DNA of 64,000 nucleotides from Ignavibacteria bacterium. Its GTDB lineage: Bacteria > Bacteroidota > Ignavibacteria > Ignavibacteriales > Ignavibacteriaceae. The translations under genes and the position numbers were made by a program. Where the stretch lies: contig JAUYAB010000042.1 of assembly GCA_030693705.1 (NCBI GenBank), forward strand, positions 17,658 through 81,657. The letters run 5' to 3'. The notes below the pieces were generated by a model. The model worked only from the letters and a program-made list of their open reading frames with translations. It did not search any database and was not told where the DNA came from. Positions within the stretch are counted from its first letter, which is position 1, and each line of letters starts with the position of its first letter. This document shows positions 42,840 to 51,437 of this stretch, piece by piece.

Positions 42840-43514
42840 ATGTTAGAAAATCTCCAATCGATAAATGTATTTGCTCCGACTATTTCAGAAATTATTATAA
42901 ATATTTTGGTTAGTCTGGCATGCAGTTTTTTCATCACGTTTATTTACCGTGTTAGTTATAAGGGTCCCGGTTACTCAGATAGTTTTGTGAATTCAATAAT
43001 TTTTCTTTCGCTTATAACCTCTTTGGTAATCATGGTTATCGGAAATAATTTAGCGCGCGCCTTTGGTTTGGTCGGCGCAATGTCAATCATCCGGTTCCGC
43101 ACGGCAATAAAAGAAACACTCGACATCGTCTATATTTTTTTCGGACTAGCGATTGGCATGGCGGCGGGAGTAGGGTATCACCGGCTGGCAATTGTCGGAT
43201 CGTTGTTTATCGGCACAATACTTTTTGCATTCTCTAAGACAAATTTGTTTACTTTGCGGAAAGAACAATACTTATTGCAATTCTCTTTTTTTTTAAGCGA
43301 TGAAAAAACGGCTGAGTATCTTCACGTGTTTGATAATTTTTGCAGCCGTTACGATATAATAAATATTAAATCATCGGAAGATACTTCACTTGCAGAATAT
43401 GCTTATTATGTCTCTTTCAAAAAGAAAAGTAACGCAAATAGATTTGTGGAAGAACTAAGAAATGTAGGGGGAGTGAAAAATATCAATCTCTTCTTTGATG
43501 AAGAAAAGGTATAA
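42840..43514 (+). CDS. DUF4956 membrane protein
   Basis: 224 residues with about four hydrophobic helices in the first 135 (SEIIINILVSLACSFFITFIYRV, SIIFLSLITSLVIMVIGNNL, GMAAGVGYHRLAIVGSLFIGTILFAF). The conserved core GLVGAMSIIRFRTAIKETLDIVYIFFGLAIGMAAGVG is the mark of DUF4956. The C-terminal 85 residues are a soluble ferredoxin-like fold. Family members often sit next to VTC-domain genes, so a joint complex for polyphosphate synthesis and translocation is a reasonable inference. AAAGGAAG precedes the ATG. Confidence 0.88.
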   Translation: MLENLQSINVFAPTISEIIINILVSLACSFFITFIYRVSYKGPGYSDSFVNSIIFLSLITSLVIMVIGNNLARAFGLVGAMSIIRFRTAIKETLDIVYIFFGLAIGMAAGVGYHRLAIVGSLFIGTILFAFSKTNLFTLRKEQYLLQFSFFLSDEKTAEYLHVFDNFCSRYDIINIKSSEDTSLAEYAYYVSFKKKSNANRFVEELRNVGGVKNINLFFDEEKV

Positions 43515-43521
43515 ACAATAA

Positions 43522-44268
43522 ATGAAAACAAACGCAAAACTACTTATTTGTATTTCGTGGATAATTCCGCTTACATTATTTGGATGTGGTGGAGCCCCGG
43601 CAGATTCCGCAAGTCAACTCCGTTTAGTTAATACATATAAACTTTCGTTTGGAGAACCTTCGGGAATTACTTATGATGAAATAGAAAATGTTTTGTGGAT
43701 TGTGAGCGGAGCGGATCAAAAAATTTATAAAACCAACACTGCCGGAGTTGTTCTAAAAAAACTGAGTTATACGGGAGAAGACCTGGAAGGAATCGCTCTG
43801 GATTCTTCTGGTAAGTCCCTCTGGATTGTTGAAGAGCGAAAGAGAGAGCTAATCCAACTTGATCTTGATGGTTCTGTTTTACTAAAAGTCTCAATTCCAT
43901 TACCCGGAAAATCGAACAGCGGACTTGAAGGGGTTGCAAAGAATGAACAGAATACAATATTTCTTCTAAATGAAAAAAAACCGGGAAAATTTGTAGAACT
44001 AAATTCCGATTTAACTATAAAATCTCAAACCGAAATTTATTTTGCCGATGATTTCTCCGATATGGTTTATTCTGCAAAAGAGAAATGTTTTTTTGTTCTA
44101 AGCGATGAAAACAGAGCACTTTATAAATGGACTAAAGAGACCGGAGTGATACAAAAATTTAGTTTACCCAAAACTAAGTACGAAGGTGTGGCGGTTAACT
44201 CTACTGCCGACAAATTTTTTCTGGTAAACGACGAAACAAATGAACTATCCATTTATTCTCTTAAGTGA
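43522..44268 (+). CDS. SdiA-regulated-like beta-propeller lipoprotein
   Basis: 248-residue lipoprotein: signal with lipobox LTLFGC (Cys22). The body has repeated words EPSGITYDEIENVLWIVSGADQKIY, LEGIALDSSGKSLWIVEERKREL, LEGVAKNEQNTIFLLNEKKP and YEGVAVNSTADKFFLVNDE, a propeller of the SdiA-regulated/phytase-like type. Function unknown; last gene of the CotH-VTC set, 7 bp after the DUF4956 gene. A link to phosphate or polyphosphate is only suggested by the neighbours. Confidence 0.82.
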   Translation: MKTNAKLLICISWIIPLTLFGCGGAPADSASQLRLVNTYKLSFGEPSGITYDEIENVLWIVSGADQKIYKTNTAGVVLKKLSYTGEDLEGIALDSSGKSLWIVEERKRELIQLDLDGSVLLKVSIPLPGKSNSGLEGVAKNEQNTIFLLNEKKPGKFVELNSDLTIKSQTEIYFADDFSDMVYSAKEKCFFVLSDENRALYKWTKETGVIQKFSLPKTKYEGVAVNSTADKFFLVNDETNELSIYSLK

Positions 44269-44362
44269 TGTTGAAACGCGACCGTGCCTTCGGGCGAAGA
44301 CTGTCGCATTCTTTTATTATTTTTAAACTATAAAAATTCATTAACATTAAAGGGTAAGTAAT

Positions 44363-45688
44363 TTGACACTTTTAAATAAAATTGAAAACAAAACAGCCGC
44401 TGTCGGCATAATCGGGTTGGGATACGTTGGGTTACCTCTTGCGCTCGAATTCGCAAAAAAAGAATTCCGGGTGATCGGTTTTGATCTTGACGAAAGAAAA
44501 TCAAAATTTATAGCGGAAGGAAAATCATACATAAAACATATAGCTTCCGAAAGAATAGCTGAAGCCGTTTCTGCGGGAAAATTTTCTGCTACAACAGATT
44601 TTGCGAAGCTGCCTGATGTGGATGCAATTATTATTTGCGTTCCAACTCCATTAGATGAACACCGCGAACCTGATATGAGTTTCATCGAAAATTCAGCTAA
44701 AACGATTGCAAAATATTTTCGAAAAGGGCAGCTTGTTGTGCTCGAATCTTCAACCTATCCCGGAACCACAGAAGAAATTCTTTTACCGTTACTTGAAGAC
44801 TCACAAATAGGAAAAGAAAAATTAATTGTTGGAGAAGATTTTTATTTGGCATTTTCGCCGGAAAGAGAAGACCCGAACAACGCAAATTATTCAACCGCAA
44901 CCATTCCAAAAGTTATCGGCGGAATGACACCGAATTGTTTAACTGTTACACAAGCATTGTACAATCAAGTGATTGTTAAAACAGTTGCTGTCTCGTCACC
45001 CAAAACTGCTGAAGCTACAAAATTACTGGAGAATATTTACCGCTCAATAAATATCGCTTTGGTAAATGAATTGAAGTTAGTTTTTGATAGAATGGGCATC
45101 GATGTTTGGGAAGTTATTGAAGCGGCGAAAACAAAACCGTTCGGATTTCAGGCGTTTTATCCGGGTCCTGGGCTCGGCGGTCACTGCATCCCAATCGATC
45201 CATTTTACTTAACATGGAAAGCGAGAGAGTTCGACATCAATACAAAGTTTATTGAATTAGCCGGGGAAATAAATACTTATATGCCTTATTTCGTTGTTGA
45301 TAAAACTGCCGATGCACTGAACAATCAAAAGAAGTCACTGAAAGGATCGAAAGTGTTAATTCTCGGCGCGTCATACAAAAAAGATATTGACGATATGCGC
45401 GAATCTCCTTCGCTTAAGTTGATTGAAATTTTAAGAGAACGCGGCTGCATTGTTGATTATAACGATCCATACGTACCCAAACTTCCGAAAACAAGGAAGT
45501 ATGAGTATGACATGGAATCCATTCCACTTACGGAAGAAAATTTACAGAACTATGATGTGCTTCTTCTCAGCACCGATCATACCAATTATGATTATAAATT
45601 TATAGCAGGTAACGCAAAGCTTATTGTTGATACGCGCAATGCCTTTGCAAGAAACGGCATTGTGAACGAAAAGATCGTAAAAGCATAA
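44363..45688 (+). CDS. UDP-N-acetyl-sugar 6-dehydrogenase (WecC/WbpA/TviB-like)
   Basis: NAD-dependent four-electron dehydrogenase of 441 residues that makes UDP-sugar uronic acids for surface polysaccharides. Rossmann motif IGLGYVGLPLALEFA (17-31), central helix with YSTATIPKVIGGMTP, catalytic Cys in GPGLGGHCIPIDPFYL, C-terminal VLILGASYKKDIDDMRESPSLKL. The motifs favour UDP-GlcNAc or UDP-ManNAc dehydrogenases over plain UDP-glucose dehydrogenase. Start is TTG at 44363 with AGGG upstream. Confidence 0.88.
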   Translation: MTLLNKIENKTAAVGIIGLGYVGLPLALEFAKKEFRVIGFDLDERKSKFIAEGKSYIKHIASERIAEAVSAGKFSATTDFAKLPDVDAIIICVPTPLDEHREPDMSFIENSAKTIAKYFRKGQLVVLESSTYPGTTEEILLPLLEDSQIGKEKLIVGEDFYLAFSPEREDPNNANYSTATIPKVIGGMTPNCLTVTQALYNQVIVKTVAVSSPKTAEATKLLENIYRSINIALVNELKLVFDRMGIDVWEVIEAAKTKPFGFQAFYPGPGLGGHCIPIDPFYLTWKAREFDINTKFIELAGEINTYMPYFVVDKTADALNNQKKSLKGSKVLILGASYKKDIDDMRESPSLKLIEILRERGCIVDYNDPYVPKLPKTRKYEYDMESIPLTEENLQNYDVLLLSTDHTNYDYKFIAGNAKLIVDTRNAFARNGIVNEKIVKA

Positions 45689-45692
45689 AATA

Positions 45693-46310
45693 TCAATCGA
45701 TTTCCAAACAGAAGATGGGATTTGTGTTTAACTCTGTTTTCACGAATCCCATTTTTTGTAAATATGAATCATGCTTTGGATTGCCGGGATTACTGTAAAT
45801 CTTTTTGATCTTCTTTTTAGTGAAAATATTTTGATAAACGTATTTGCCGATCTTCAAATCTCTGTAACCGGGAATAACAAAATCGATCTCGATAAAAAGG
45901 CTGTCATCAGATTTCTTTGTAGCACAAATCAATCCCGCCGGAATAGAATTTCTAAGAATGAAAAAAACGATCGAGTCTTCATTCCCCTTAAACGAAAAAG
46001 AAGGCATGTATTTTTTGATTTCGCGTTCATGAAAATTTAAAAAATATTGGAGATATTCCGAATCGTGCATCACTTCCAGAACTTTAAAATATTCCTTCGC
46101 TTTGAAAATATCATATAAGTAATAAATATCGACGAAACAGATGAAACCGTTTACGATAGCCACAGGCAAGGCGCCGATGAGCAGCCCGTAAACCGTAAAA
46201 ATAATTGCACCGATAAGATTGATAATTCTGAGTTTTACAATCCCGCTCATCATAAGTGAAACAGCGACCAGAACAGAAGCCGCGTAACCGATAAATTCTA
46301 TGGTTTGGAT
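45693..46310 (-). CDS. YgjV-like membrane domain fused to GNAT acetyltransferase, probable non-AUG (AUC) start
   Basis: Residues about 1-70 (numbered from the AUC) are a YgjV-type inner-membrane segment: IEFIGYAASVLVAVSLMM, RIINLIGAIIFTVYGLLIGALPVAIVNGF. The C-terminal 130 are a GNAT fold (SIVFFILRNSIPAGLICATKK, RDLKIGKYVYQNIF, HDSYLQKMGFVKTE). The first ATG is at 46251-46253, but the conserved first helix of the family lies upstream of it in frame, back to a TAA at 46314-46316. No ATG, GTG or TTG begins that part; an ATC at 46308-46310 stands 6 bases after GGAG. I therefore take AUC as the likely start (205 residues); the alternative is a shortened protein from 46253. It may acetylate an envelope substrate. 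Confidence 0.7.
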   Translation of the reverse strand: MQTIEFIGYAASVLVAVSLMMSGIVKLRIINLIGAIIFTVYGLLIGALPVAIVNGFICFVDIYYLYDIFKAKEYFKVLEVMHDSEYLQYFLNFHEREIKKYMPSFSFKGNEDSIVFFILRNSIPAGLICATKKSDDSLFIEIDFVIPGYRDLKIGKYVYQNIFTKKKIKKIYSNPGNPKHDSYLQKMGFVKTELNTNPIFCLEID

Positions 46311-46367
46311 ATTTTACTCCTAAACAAGTTGAAATGAAAAAAACGGCAAATGACTATTGACCAATGA

Positions 46368-47495
46368 CTACCTACCGCTCAAAATCTTCTTGTAATATTC
46401 TTCATACTGCGGAATGATGAGAGACTTTTCAAAATTATCTACGGCTCTTTTGCGTGCGTTCGATGAGAACTTTTGATATTTCTTTTCGTTCGTTAAAAGC
46501 TCAATTGCATATTTTGCCATGCGCTCAACATCTCCAAACTCTGCAATGTAACCGGTTTCGTTGTGCGCCATTAATTCCGGCAAACCGCCAACGCTTGAAC
46601 TGATAACCGGGAGACCGCATGACATCGCTTCCAAAGCCGCCAATCCAAAACTCTCCGATTGTGAAGGGATTAAAAATATATCTCCGCAATTCAGAATTTC
46701 CGCCAAACCATCCTGCTTGCCAAGAAAAATAACTTTATCGCACAGATCAAGTTCGCGGCATAACCGCTCACACTCGGAACGATCCGGACCATCCCCGATC
46801 AGCACAAGTTTGCATGGAATTTCTTTTGCAACGATATTTAAAATTTTTAGTGTATCCGAAACTCTTTTCACCGGTCTAAAGTTAGAAGTGTGGATCAATA
46901 TTTTTTCTCCGTTCGGCGCTAAATGTTTTTTTAATTGTCCCGGTGTTTTCGGAGAAAAAACTTTTGTATCGATAAAGTTAGGAATAACGGCTATGTCTTT
47001 TTCTATTTTGTAATTTGTTAGCGTTTGTCCTTTGAGATAATTCGAAACAGCAGTTACTCCATCGCTTTGTTCAATGCTGAATTTTACAAGGTGAGAAAAT
47101 GAAGGTTCCAATCCGACAAGCGAAATATCGGTTCCGTGCAAGGTAGTAATAATTTTAATGTCGCTTTTCTCTTTAATAATTTGCTTTGCCAGGTAAGCGC
47201 TTGTTGCGTGGGGAATAGCGTAATGCACGTGAAACAGATCGAGATTTTCATATTGCGCAACCTCAACCATTTTACTTGCCAGCGAAAGAGTATATAAAGA
47301 AAACTCGAACAACGGGTAGTTGCTTGTTTCTACCTCATGAAAAAAAATATTCTCGACAAAATGAGTTAAGCGAAAAGGAAGCGCATAAGAGACAAAATGT
47401 ATTTCGTGTCCTTTTAAAGCAAGTTCTTTGCCGAGTTCCGTAGCAATAACACCGCTGCCGCCGTAAGTCGGGTAGCAAGTAATTCCAATTTTCAT
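46368..47495 (-). CDS. bshA: N-acetyl-alpha-D-glucosaminyl L-malate synthase BshA
   Basis: GT4 glycosyltransferase of 375 residues joining GlcNAc to L-malate, first step of bacillithiol synthesis. Starts MKIGITCYPTYGGSGVIATELG, the usual BshA opening, with HEIHFVSYALPFRL, HVHYAIPHATSAYLA, TTLHGTDISLVG and SQSESFGLAALEAMSCGLPVISS. Bacillithiol and its relatives are thiol buffers in Bacteroidota and Bacillota, so this host likely has low-molecular-weight thiol chemistry, which is relevant to the Trx/radical SAM locus. bshB and bshC are not in the window. Confidence 0.92.
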   Translation of the reverse strand: MKIGITCYPTYGGSGVIATELGKELALKGHEIHFVSYALPFRLTHFVENIFFHEVETSNYPLFEFSLYTLSLASKMVEVAQYENLDLFHVHYAIPHATSAYLAKQIIKEKSDIKIITTLHGTDISLVGLEPSFSHLVKFSIEQSDGVTAVSNYLKGQTLTNYKIEKDIAVIPNFIDTKVFSPKTPGQLKKHLAPNGEKILIHTSNFRPVKRVSDTLKILNIVAKEIPCKLVLIGDGPDRSECERLCRELDLCDKVIFLGKQDGLAEILNCGDIFLIPSQSESFGLAALEAMSCGLPVISSSVGGLPELMAHNETGYIAEFGDVERMAKYAIELLTNEKKYQKFSSNARKRAVDNFEKSLIIPQYEEYYKKILSGR

Positions 47496-47663
47496 AGTAA
47501 ATCCGTCTGCCTTTTAGAGAAAGTAATTCTTTCCATCATTAAAAGAAAATTAATTATTATTTCTATTTTAAACTATGGTAATTTCTGCTCAAAAAACCCC
47601 TGTGGAAGTTTTTTCTGCGATTTAACCGTTCCTATTTACCCATGATACGACAATGTTTTTAAT

Positions 47664-49658
47664 ATGAGTTTGATACATAAAATTCTCGCTTTTAACGCGA
47701 ACACAAAAAAGAAAATCTTCCGCCGTGAAGTTGAAAAAGCTATTGGCGAAGGAAAACAAATTAAACTGCCGCCGGTTCCTTCTTACAATCAACAACAACT
47801 TGAGGCGCTGAAAAATTCCTTTCCGTTCCAAATATTTGCGAAGGATGGAGAGATTGATTCAATTAAGAAATTTGTTGAAGGACAAAAAGAAGCGGAAAAT
47901 ATTGTTAATAATGCGCAAAACATTTTGTTGCAGAGGTTCAATTTTTTCGGTTTGGAAGAAAAAGAACTTGGAGAAAAAATCAATTGGCACTTCGATTATC
48001 TTTCATCGTTTGCTTTCCCGGAAAAACCGTACTGGAATATTAATGTTGAAGAATTTCAGAAAGGCGTTGATGTACAATCGGCATGGGAATTGGGAAGGAT
48101 GCACCAGCTCACTCAACTTGGAACGGCGTATCTTTTAACAAACGATGAAAAATATTCTGAAAAATATTTTTCGTTTTTGGAGGAATTCACCTCATCAACA
48201 AAAAATTATTCCGGCGTACAGTGGGCAAATCCTTCCGAAGCGGCAATTCGTTTAATCAATATTATTTTCGGATCCGGTTTTTTTCTTGAATCACCTCTGC
48301 TCAACGAGCACCAGTTCCAGCGCATACAGGAATCCGTTTTACTTCACACACTTTTTTTAGAGCATACTATTGAAGATTCTGAAGTTCGCGATCACCGTTA
48401 TGTTCTTGTTCATCTCGGACTTTTGTGCGCGAGCATGTTCATCCAAAACAAAGCGTATGCCGAACGTCTTTTCCACTTTTCCGCATCTCATTTTGAACAA
48501 GAAATACGCCGCCAAGTTTTTGATGACGGAGTAAGTTTTGAACAGTCGGTTCAACTGCATCCATTCAATACGGAACTCTTTTTACTTGCAAAATATTTTT
48601 TGGAACGAAAAGGGAAAAATGTTTCGAATGAATTCAACCGCCGTTTGCATGAAATGTTTGTTGCATTGATCCAGTACAAAAGAACGGCTAATCAAAGCGG
48701 GGAAGATGTTGTCCTTCCGAACATTGGCGATGCTTTCACTTCATCCATTCTTGATTTTTCATCCGGGGATCAATCAAAGTACATCGACCAATTGCTTTCC
48801 ATTGGAAGTTATCTTTTTAGTGATGAAAAATTAAAATTGCCGGAAATTTCCGGAACAAAATATTTGCTTTTTCTTTTTGGAACTGAGGCGGCAAAAAGTT
48901 TTCAATCGATGAAAAGTCATGCGGAACGTTCATCATCTTTTGGATTAACAAAAGGGGGACATTATTTCTTTCGCACAAAAGAAACAGATATGTTCATCCG
49001 CGCTTCCGGAATAGGCAAGTCCGGTTCCGGCGCACCGGGACACAACGATACGTTCACCTTTGAACTGCTTTATAAAAATAAATTATTCTTTGTCGATCCG
49101 GGAACCTATTCTTTTTATGCCGATAAGGATTTGCGAAATAAACTCCGCTCGGTTTTTTCGCATAATACTTTTTCAATCGATAATACACAACTCGCTGATT
49201 TTAGCGGACTTTTTAATATCAAAGAAGATTTGACAAAACCGAAGATCATTGAATGGCAAACTGATAATGAGGAGGATATCCTGGTTGCGCAGCATTTTGC
49301 CTACGTACGGCTTCCCGATCCAGTAATCTGCAAAAGAGGATTTTATTTTCTAAAAGAGAAAAAGAAGATTAAAATTAAAGATGAATTTTTGGGCGGAAAG
49401 AAACACAAAATTGTTTCACATTTGCATTTGCATCATGAAGTTGAAATTGAAAAAAAAGAACCGAACAAGTATCTGCTGAAAAATGGTGATGCAAAATTGC
49501 AGATCAGCCTGCACTGTTCAAGTGAAAATTTTGAAACGTATTTGCAGGATTCGGTTTACTCGCCGGGCTACAGAGTTTTGCACCACGCAAAAAAAATCCA
49601 CGCGGTACTGCATGAAAATCTTCCTACATTTTATATTATAGAAATTGATCTGTTATGA
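47664..49658 (+). CDS. Heparinase II/III-like polysaccharide lyase family protein
   Basis: 664 residues. The first half is an alpha-toroid (YNWNINVEEFQKG-like region, SAWELGRMHQLTQLGTAYLLT, WANPSEAAIRLINIIFGSG, EDSEVRDHRYVLVHLGL), and the C-terminal part the beta-sandwich of heparinase II/III (RSSSFGLTKGGHYFFRTKET, GSGAPGHNDTFTFELLYKNKLFFVDPGTYSF, RSVFSHNTFSIDNTQLADFSG). No signal peptide, so it may act inside the cell or be part of polysaccharide assembly, as with related genes in O-antigen and capsule loci. Overlaps the kinase gene by 4 bp. Confidence 0.86.
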   Translation: MSLIHKILAFNANTKKKIFRREVEKAIGEGKQIKLPPVPSYNQQQLEALKNSFPFQIFAKDGEIDSIKKFVEGQKEAENIVNNAQNILLQRFNFFGLEEKELGEKINWHFDYLSSFAFPEKPYWNINVEEFQKGVDVQSAWELGRMHQLTQLGTAYLLTNDEKYSEKYFSFLEEFTSSTKNYSGVQWANPSEAAIRLINIIFGSGFFLESPLLNEHQFQRIQESVLLHTLFLEHTIEDSEVRDHRYVLVHLGLLCASMFIQNKAYAERLFHFSASHFEQEIRRQVFDDGVSFEQSVQLHPFNTELFLLAKYFLERKGKNVSNEFNRRLHEMFVALIQYKRTANQSGEDVVLPNIGDAFTSSILDFSSGDQSKYIDQLLSIGSYLFSDEKLKLPEISGTKYLLFLFGTEAAKSFQSMKSHAERSSSFGLTKGGHYFFRTKETDMFIRASGIGKSGSGAPGHNDTFTFELLYKNKLFFVDPGTYSFYADKDLRNKLRSVFSHNTFSIDNTQLADFSGLFNIKEDLTKPKIIEWQTDNEEDILVAQHFAYVRLPDPVICKRGFYFLKEKKKIKIKDEFLGGKKHKIVSHLHLHHEVEIEKKEPNKYLLKNGDAKLQISLHCSSENFETYLQDSVYSPGYRVLHHAKKIHAVLHENLPTFYIIEIDLL

Positions 49659-50545
49659 AAATCCTTATCATCGGGCACACGGTTGAAGACCATATTGTAT
49701 TTCACGGCGAAGAACAAGAAGTAAAACCCGGCGGGATTTTTTACTCCGCTTCGGGATTCCATTTTCTGAAAGACGCTGAAGATGAAATTTATCTTTGCAC
49801 GTCAATTCAAAAAGATAATTACGATCTGTTCGCTTTTGTGTATGACCGGTTCAATCACGATTTTTTTTCGTATGTCGATAAAATTCCAAAGATCCATTTG
49901 AACGTATTTGAAAAGAAAGAACGGCACGAACGCTATGAAAATATAACCGACAAGCTCACGGTTCCATTTGAAGCGCTAAACAAATTTGACGGCATTTTTA
50001 TCAACATGATCACCGGTTTCGACATCAACGTTGAAGATGTGCAGCAGATCAGAAAAAATTATAATGGACCGATCTACATTGATATTCATTCACTCGCTCG
50101 TGGAATTGATGATAATTATCGCCGTGATTTCCGTAAGATTCCCGAAGTTGAAGAATGGATTTCTTCCGTTGATATTGTTCAAGCAAACGATCACGAACTT
50201 TTTACTTTAAGCGAAAAAAAGACCGAGAAGGAAATTGCTGAAGAACTGCTCCACATTGGAGCAAAAATAATCCTTGTTACAAAAAGCGCACGCGGCGCTT
50301 CAGTTTATACAATGAAAAATGGAGAAGTTTTTTCGCTTTCAATTCCGAGAATTCAAATTGAAACGAAAAATAAAGTCGGCTGCGGAGATGTTTTTGGCGC
50401 AGCTTTCTTTTCTTCCTATATTAAAGACAAAAATATCGAAAAGGCTTTTACCATTGCAAATATTGCCGGTGGCTGCATTGCTTCTTATTCTGAAATAAAA
50501 AAAATGAAAGATTTACGATACGATGTTCTCTCAAGATTTTCTTAA
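49655..50545 (+). CDS. PfkB-family carbohydrate kinase
   Basis: 296 residues, cytoplasmic sugar or nucleotide-sugar kinase. Features: EVKPGGIFYSASGFHFLKD near the start, QANDHELFTLSEKKTEKEIAEEL, ILVTKSARGASVY, and the C-terminal signature KVGCGDVFGAAFFSSYI. The usual DTxGAGD is here KVGCGD; the catalytic Asp is kept but the first Gly-Ala is Gly-Cys. Substrate unknown; position between a lyase-like gene and a dTDP-sugar reductase suggests a polysaccharide pathway. Confidence 0.85.
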   Translation: MKILIIGHTVEDHIVFHGEEQEVKPGGIFYSASGFHFLKDAEDEIYLCTSIQKDNYDLFAFVYDRFNHDFFSYVDKIPKIHLNVFEKKERHERYENITDKLTVPFEALNKFDGIFINMITGFDINVEDVQQIRKNYNGPIYIDIHSLARGIDDNYRRDFRKIPEVEEWISSVDIVQANDHELFTLSEKKTEKEIAEELLHIGAKIILVTKSARGASVYTMKNGEVFSLSIPRIQIETKNKVGCGDVFGAAFFSSYIKDKNIEKAFTIANIAGGCIASYSEIKKMKDLRYDVLSRFS

Positions 50546-51437
50546 AAAAAGAGTTTTAATTTTTGGCGCTAACGGAATGCTCGGGCAACGAGCCATTCAC
50601 CTTTTTACGCAAGCGGGGAACTATGAAATCCTTGCTTCATCAAGCGAGCCCGAACCATTTTTCTTCGGCATCGATTACAAGCAAGTTGATTTTACGCAGC
50701 GTGATGAAGTGAAAAATATTATTCTTAACTTTTATCCTGATATAATAATTAATACCGCCGCTTATACCAATGTTGATAAAGCCGAAACCGACCGCGAACT
50801 TTGCTGGAAAGTAAATGTGAAAGGACTGGAATTTATTACCGAAGCTGCACGAGTGGTTGACTGCCACATCATTCATATTTCAACCGATTATGTCTTTGAC
50901 GGAACGAAAGGCCCTTATAGCGAAATTGATATACCGAATCCATCCGGTTATTATGCGCGGACAAAACTTGCAAGCGAGAACGCATTAAAAATCGGCGGAA
51001 CGCAGTATACAATTTTGCGCACGAATGTTTTATACGGAATAATCAAAACCGGAAGAGCCGATTTTGTGAGGTGGGTTGTGGATTCTATTAGAAACGAAAA
51101 ACCGATCCGCATTGTAATCGATCAAATAAACAACCCAACATTTTTGGATGATCTAGCTTCCGCTATTCACAAAGTTATTGAAAAAAGGAAATTCGGCTTA
51201 TATCACATCGGCGGAAGAGAGTTTCTTTCGCGTTATGAGTTTACGCTTCGTATTGCAGATTATTATAATTTGGATAAATCGCTCGTTACACCAATTGTAA
51301 CAGCAGAATTAAACCAACCGGCTCCGCGCCCGCTAAAATCGGGATTGATAACGATCAAAGCCGAATCGGAATTCGGATTTAAACCGCACAGCATTGAAGA
51401 ATCATTTGAAAAAATGAAAAAGGAATTAAACTTATGA
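50523..51437 (+). CDS. RmlD-like sugar nucleotide reductase (SDR)
   Basis: 304 residues, NAD(P)H-dependent reductase of the dTDP-4-dehydrorhamnose reductase family. VLIFGANGMLGQRAIHLF (11-28), INTAAYTNVDKAETDRELCWKVN, HISTDYVFDGTKGPYSE, and the catalytic Tyr-X3-Lys YARTKLASE. It overlaps the kinase by 23 bp and the amylase gene by 4 bp, so all are one transcript. RmlA, B and C are absent, so the exact substrate is open. Confidence 0.87.
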   Translation: MFSQDFLKKRVLIFGANGMLGQRAIHLFTQAGNYEILASSSEPEPFFFGIDYKQVDFTQRDEVKNIILNFYPDIIINTAAYTNVDKAETDRELCWKVNVKGLEFITEAARVVDCHIIHISTDYVFDGTKGPYSEIDIPNPSGYYARTKLASENALKIGGTQYTILRTNVLYGIIKTGRADFVRWVVDSIRNEKPIRIVIDQINNPTFLDDLASAIHKVIEKRKFGLYHIGGREFLSRYEFTLRIADYYNLDKSLVTPIVTAELNQPAPRPLKSGLITIKAESEFGFKPHSIEESFEKMKKELNL

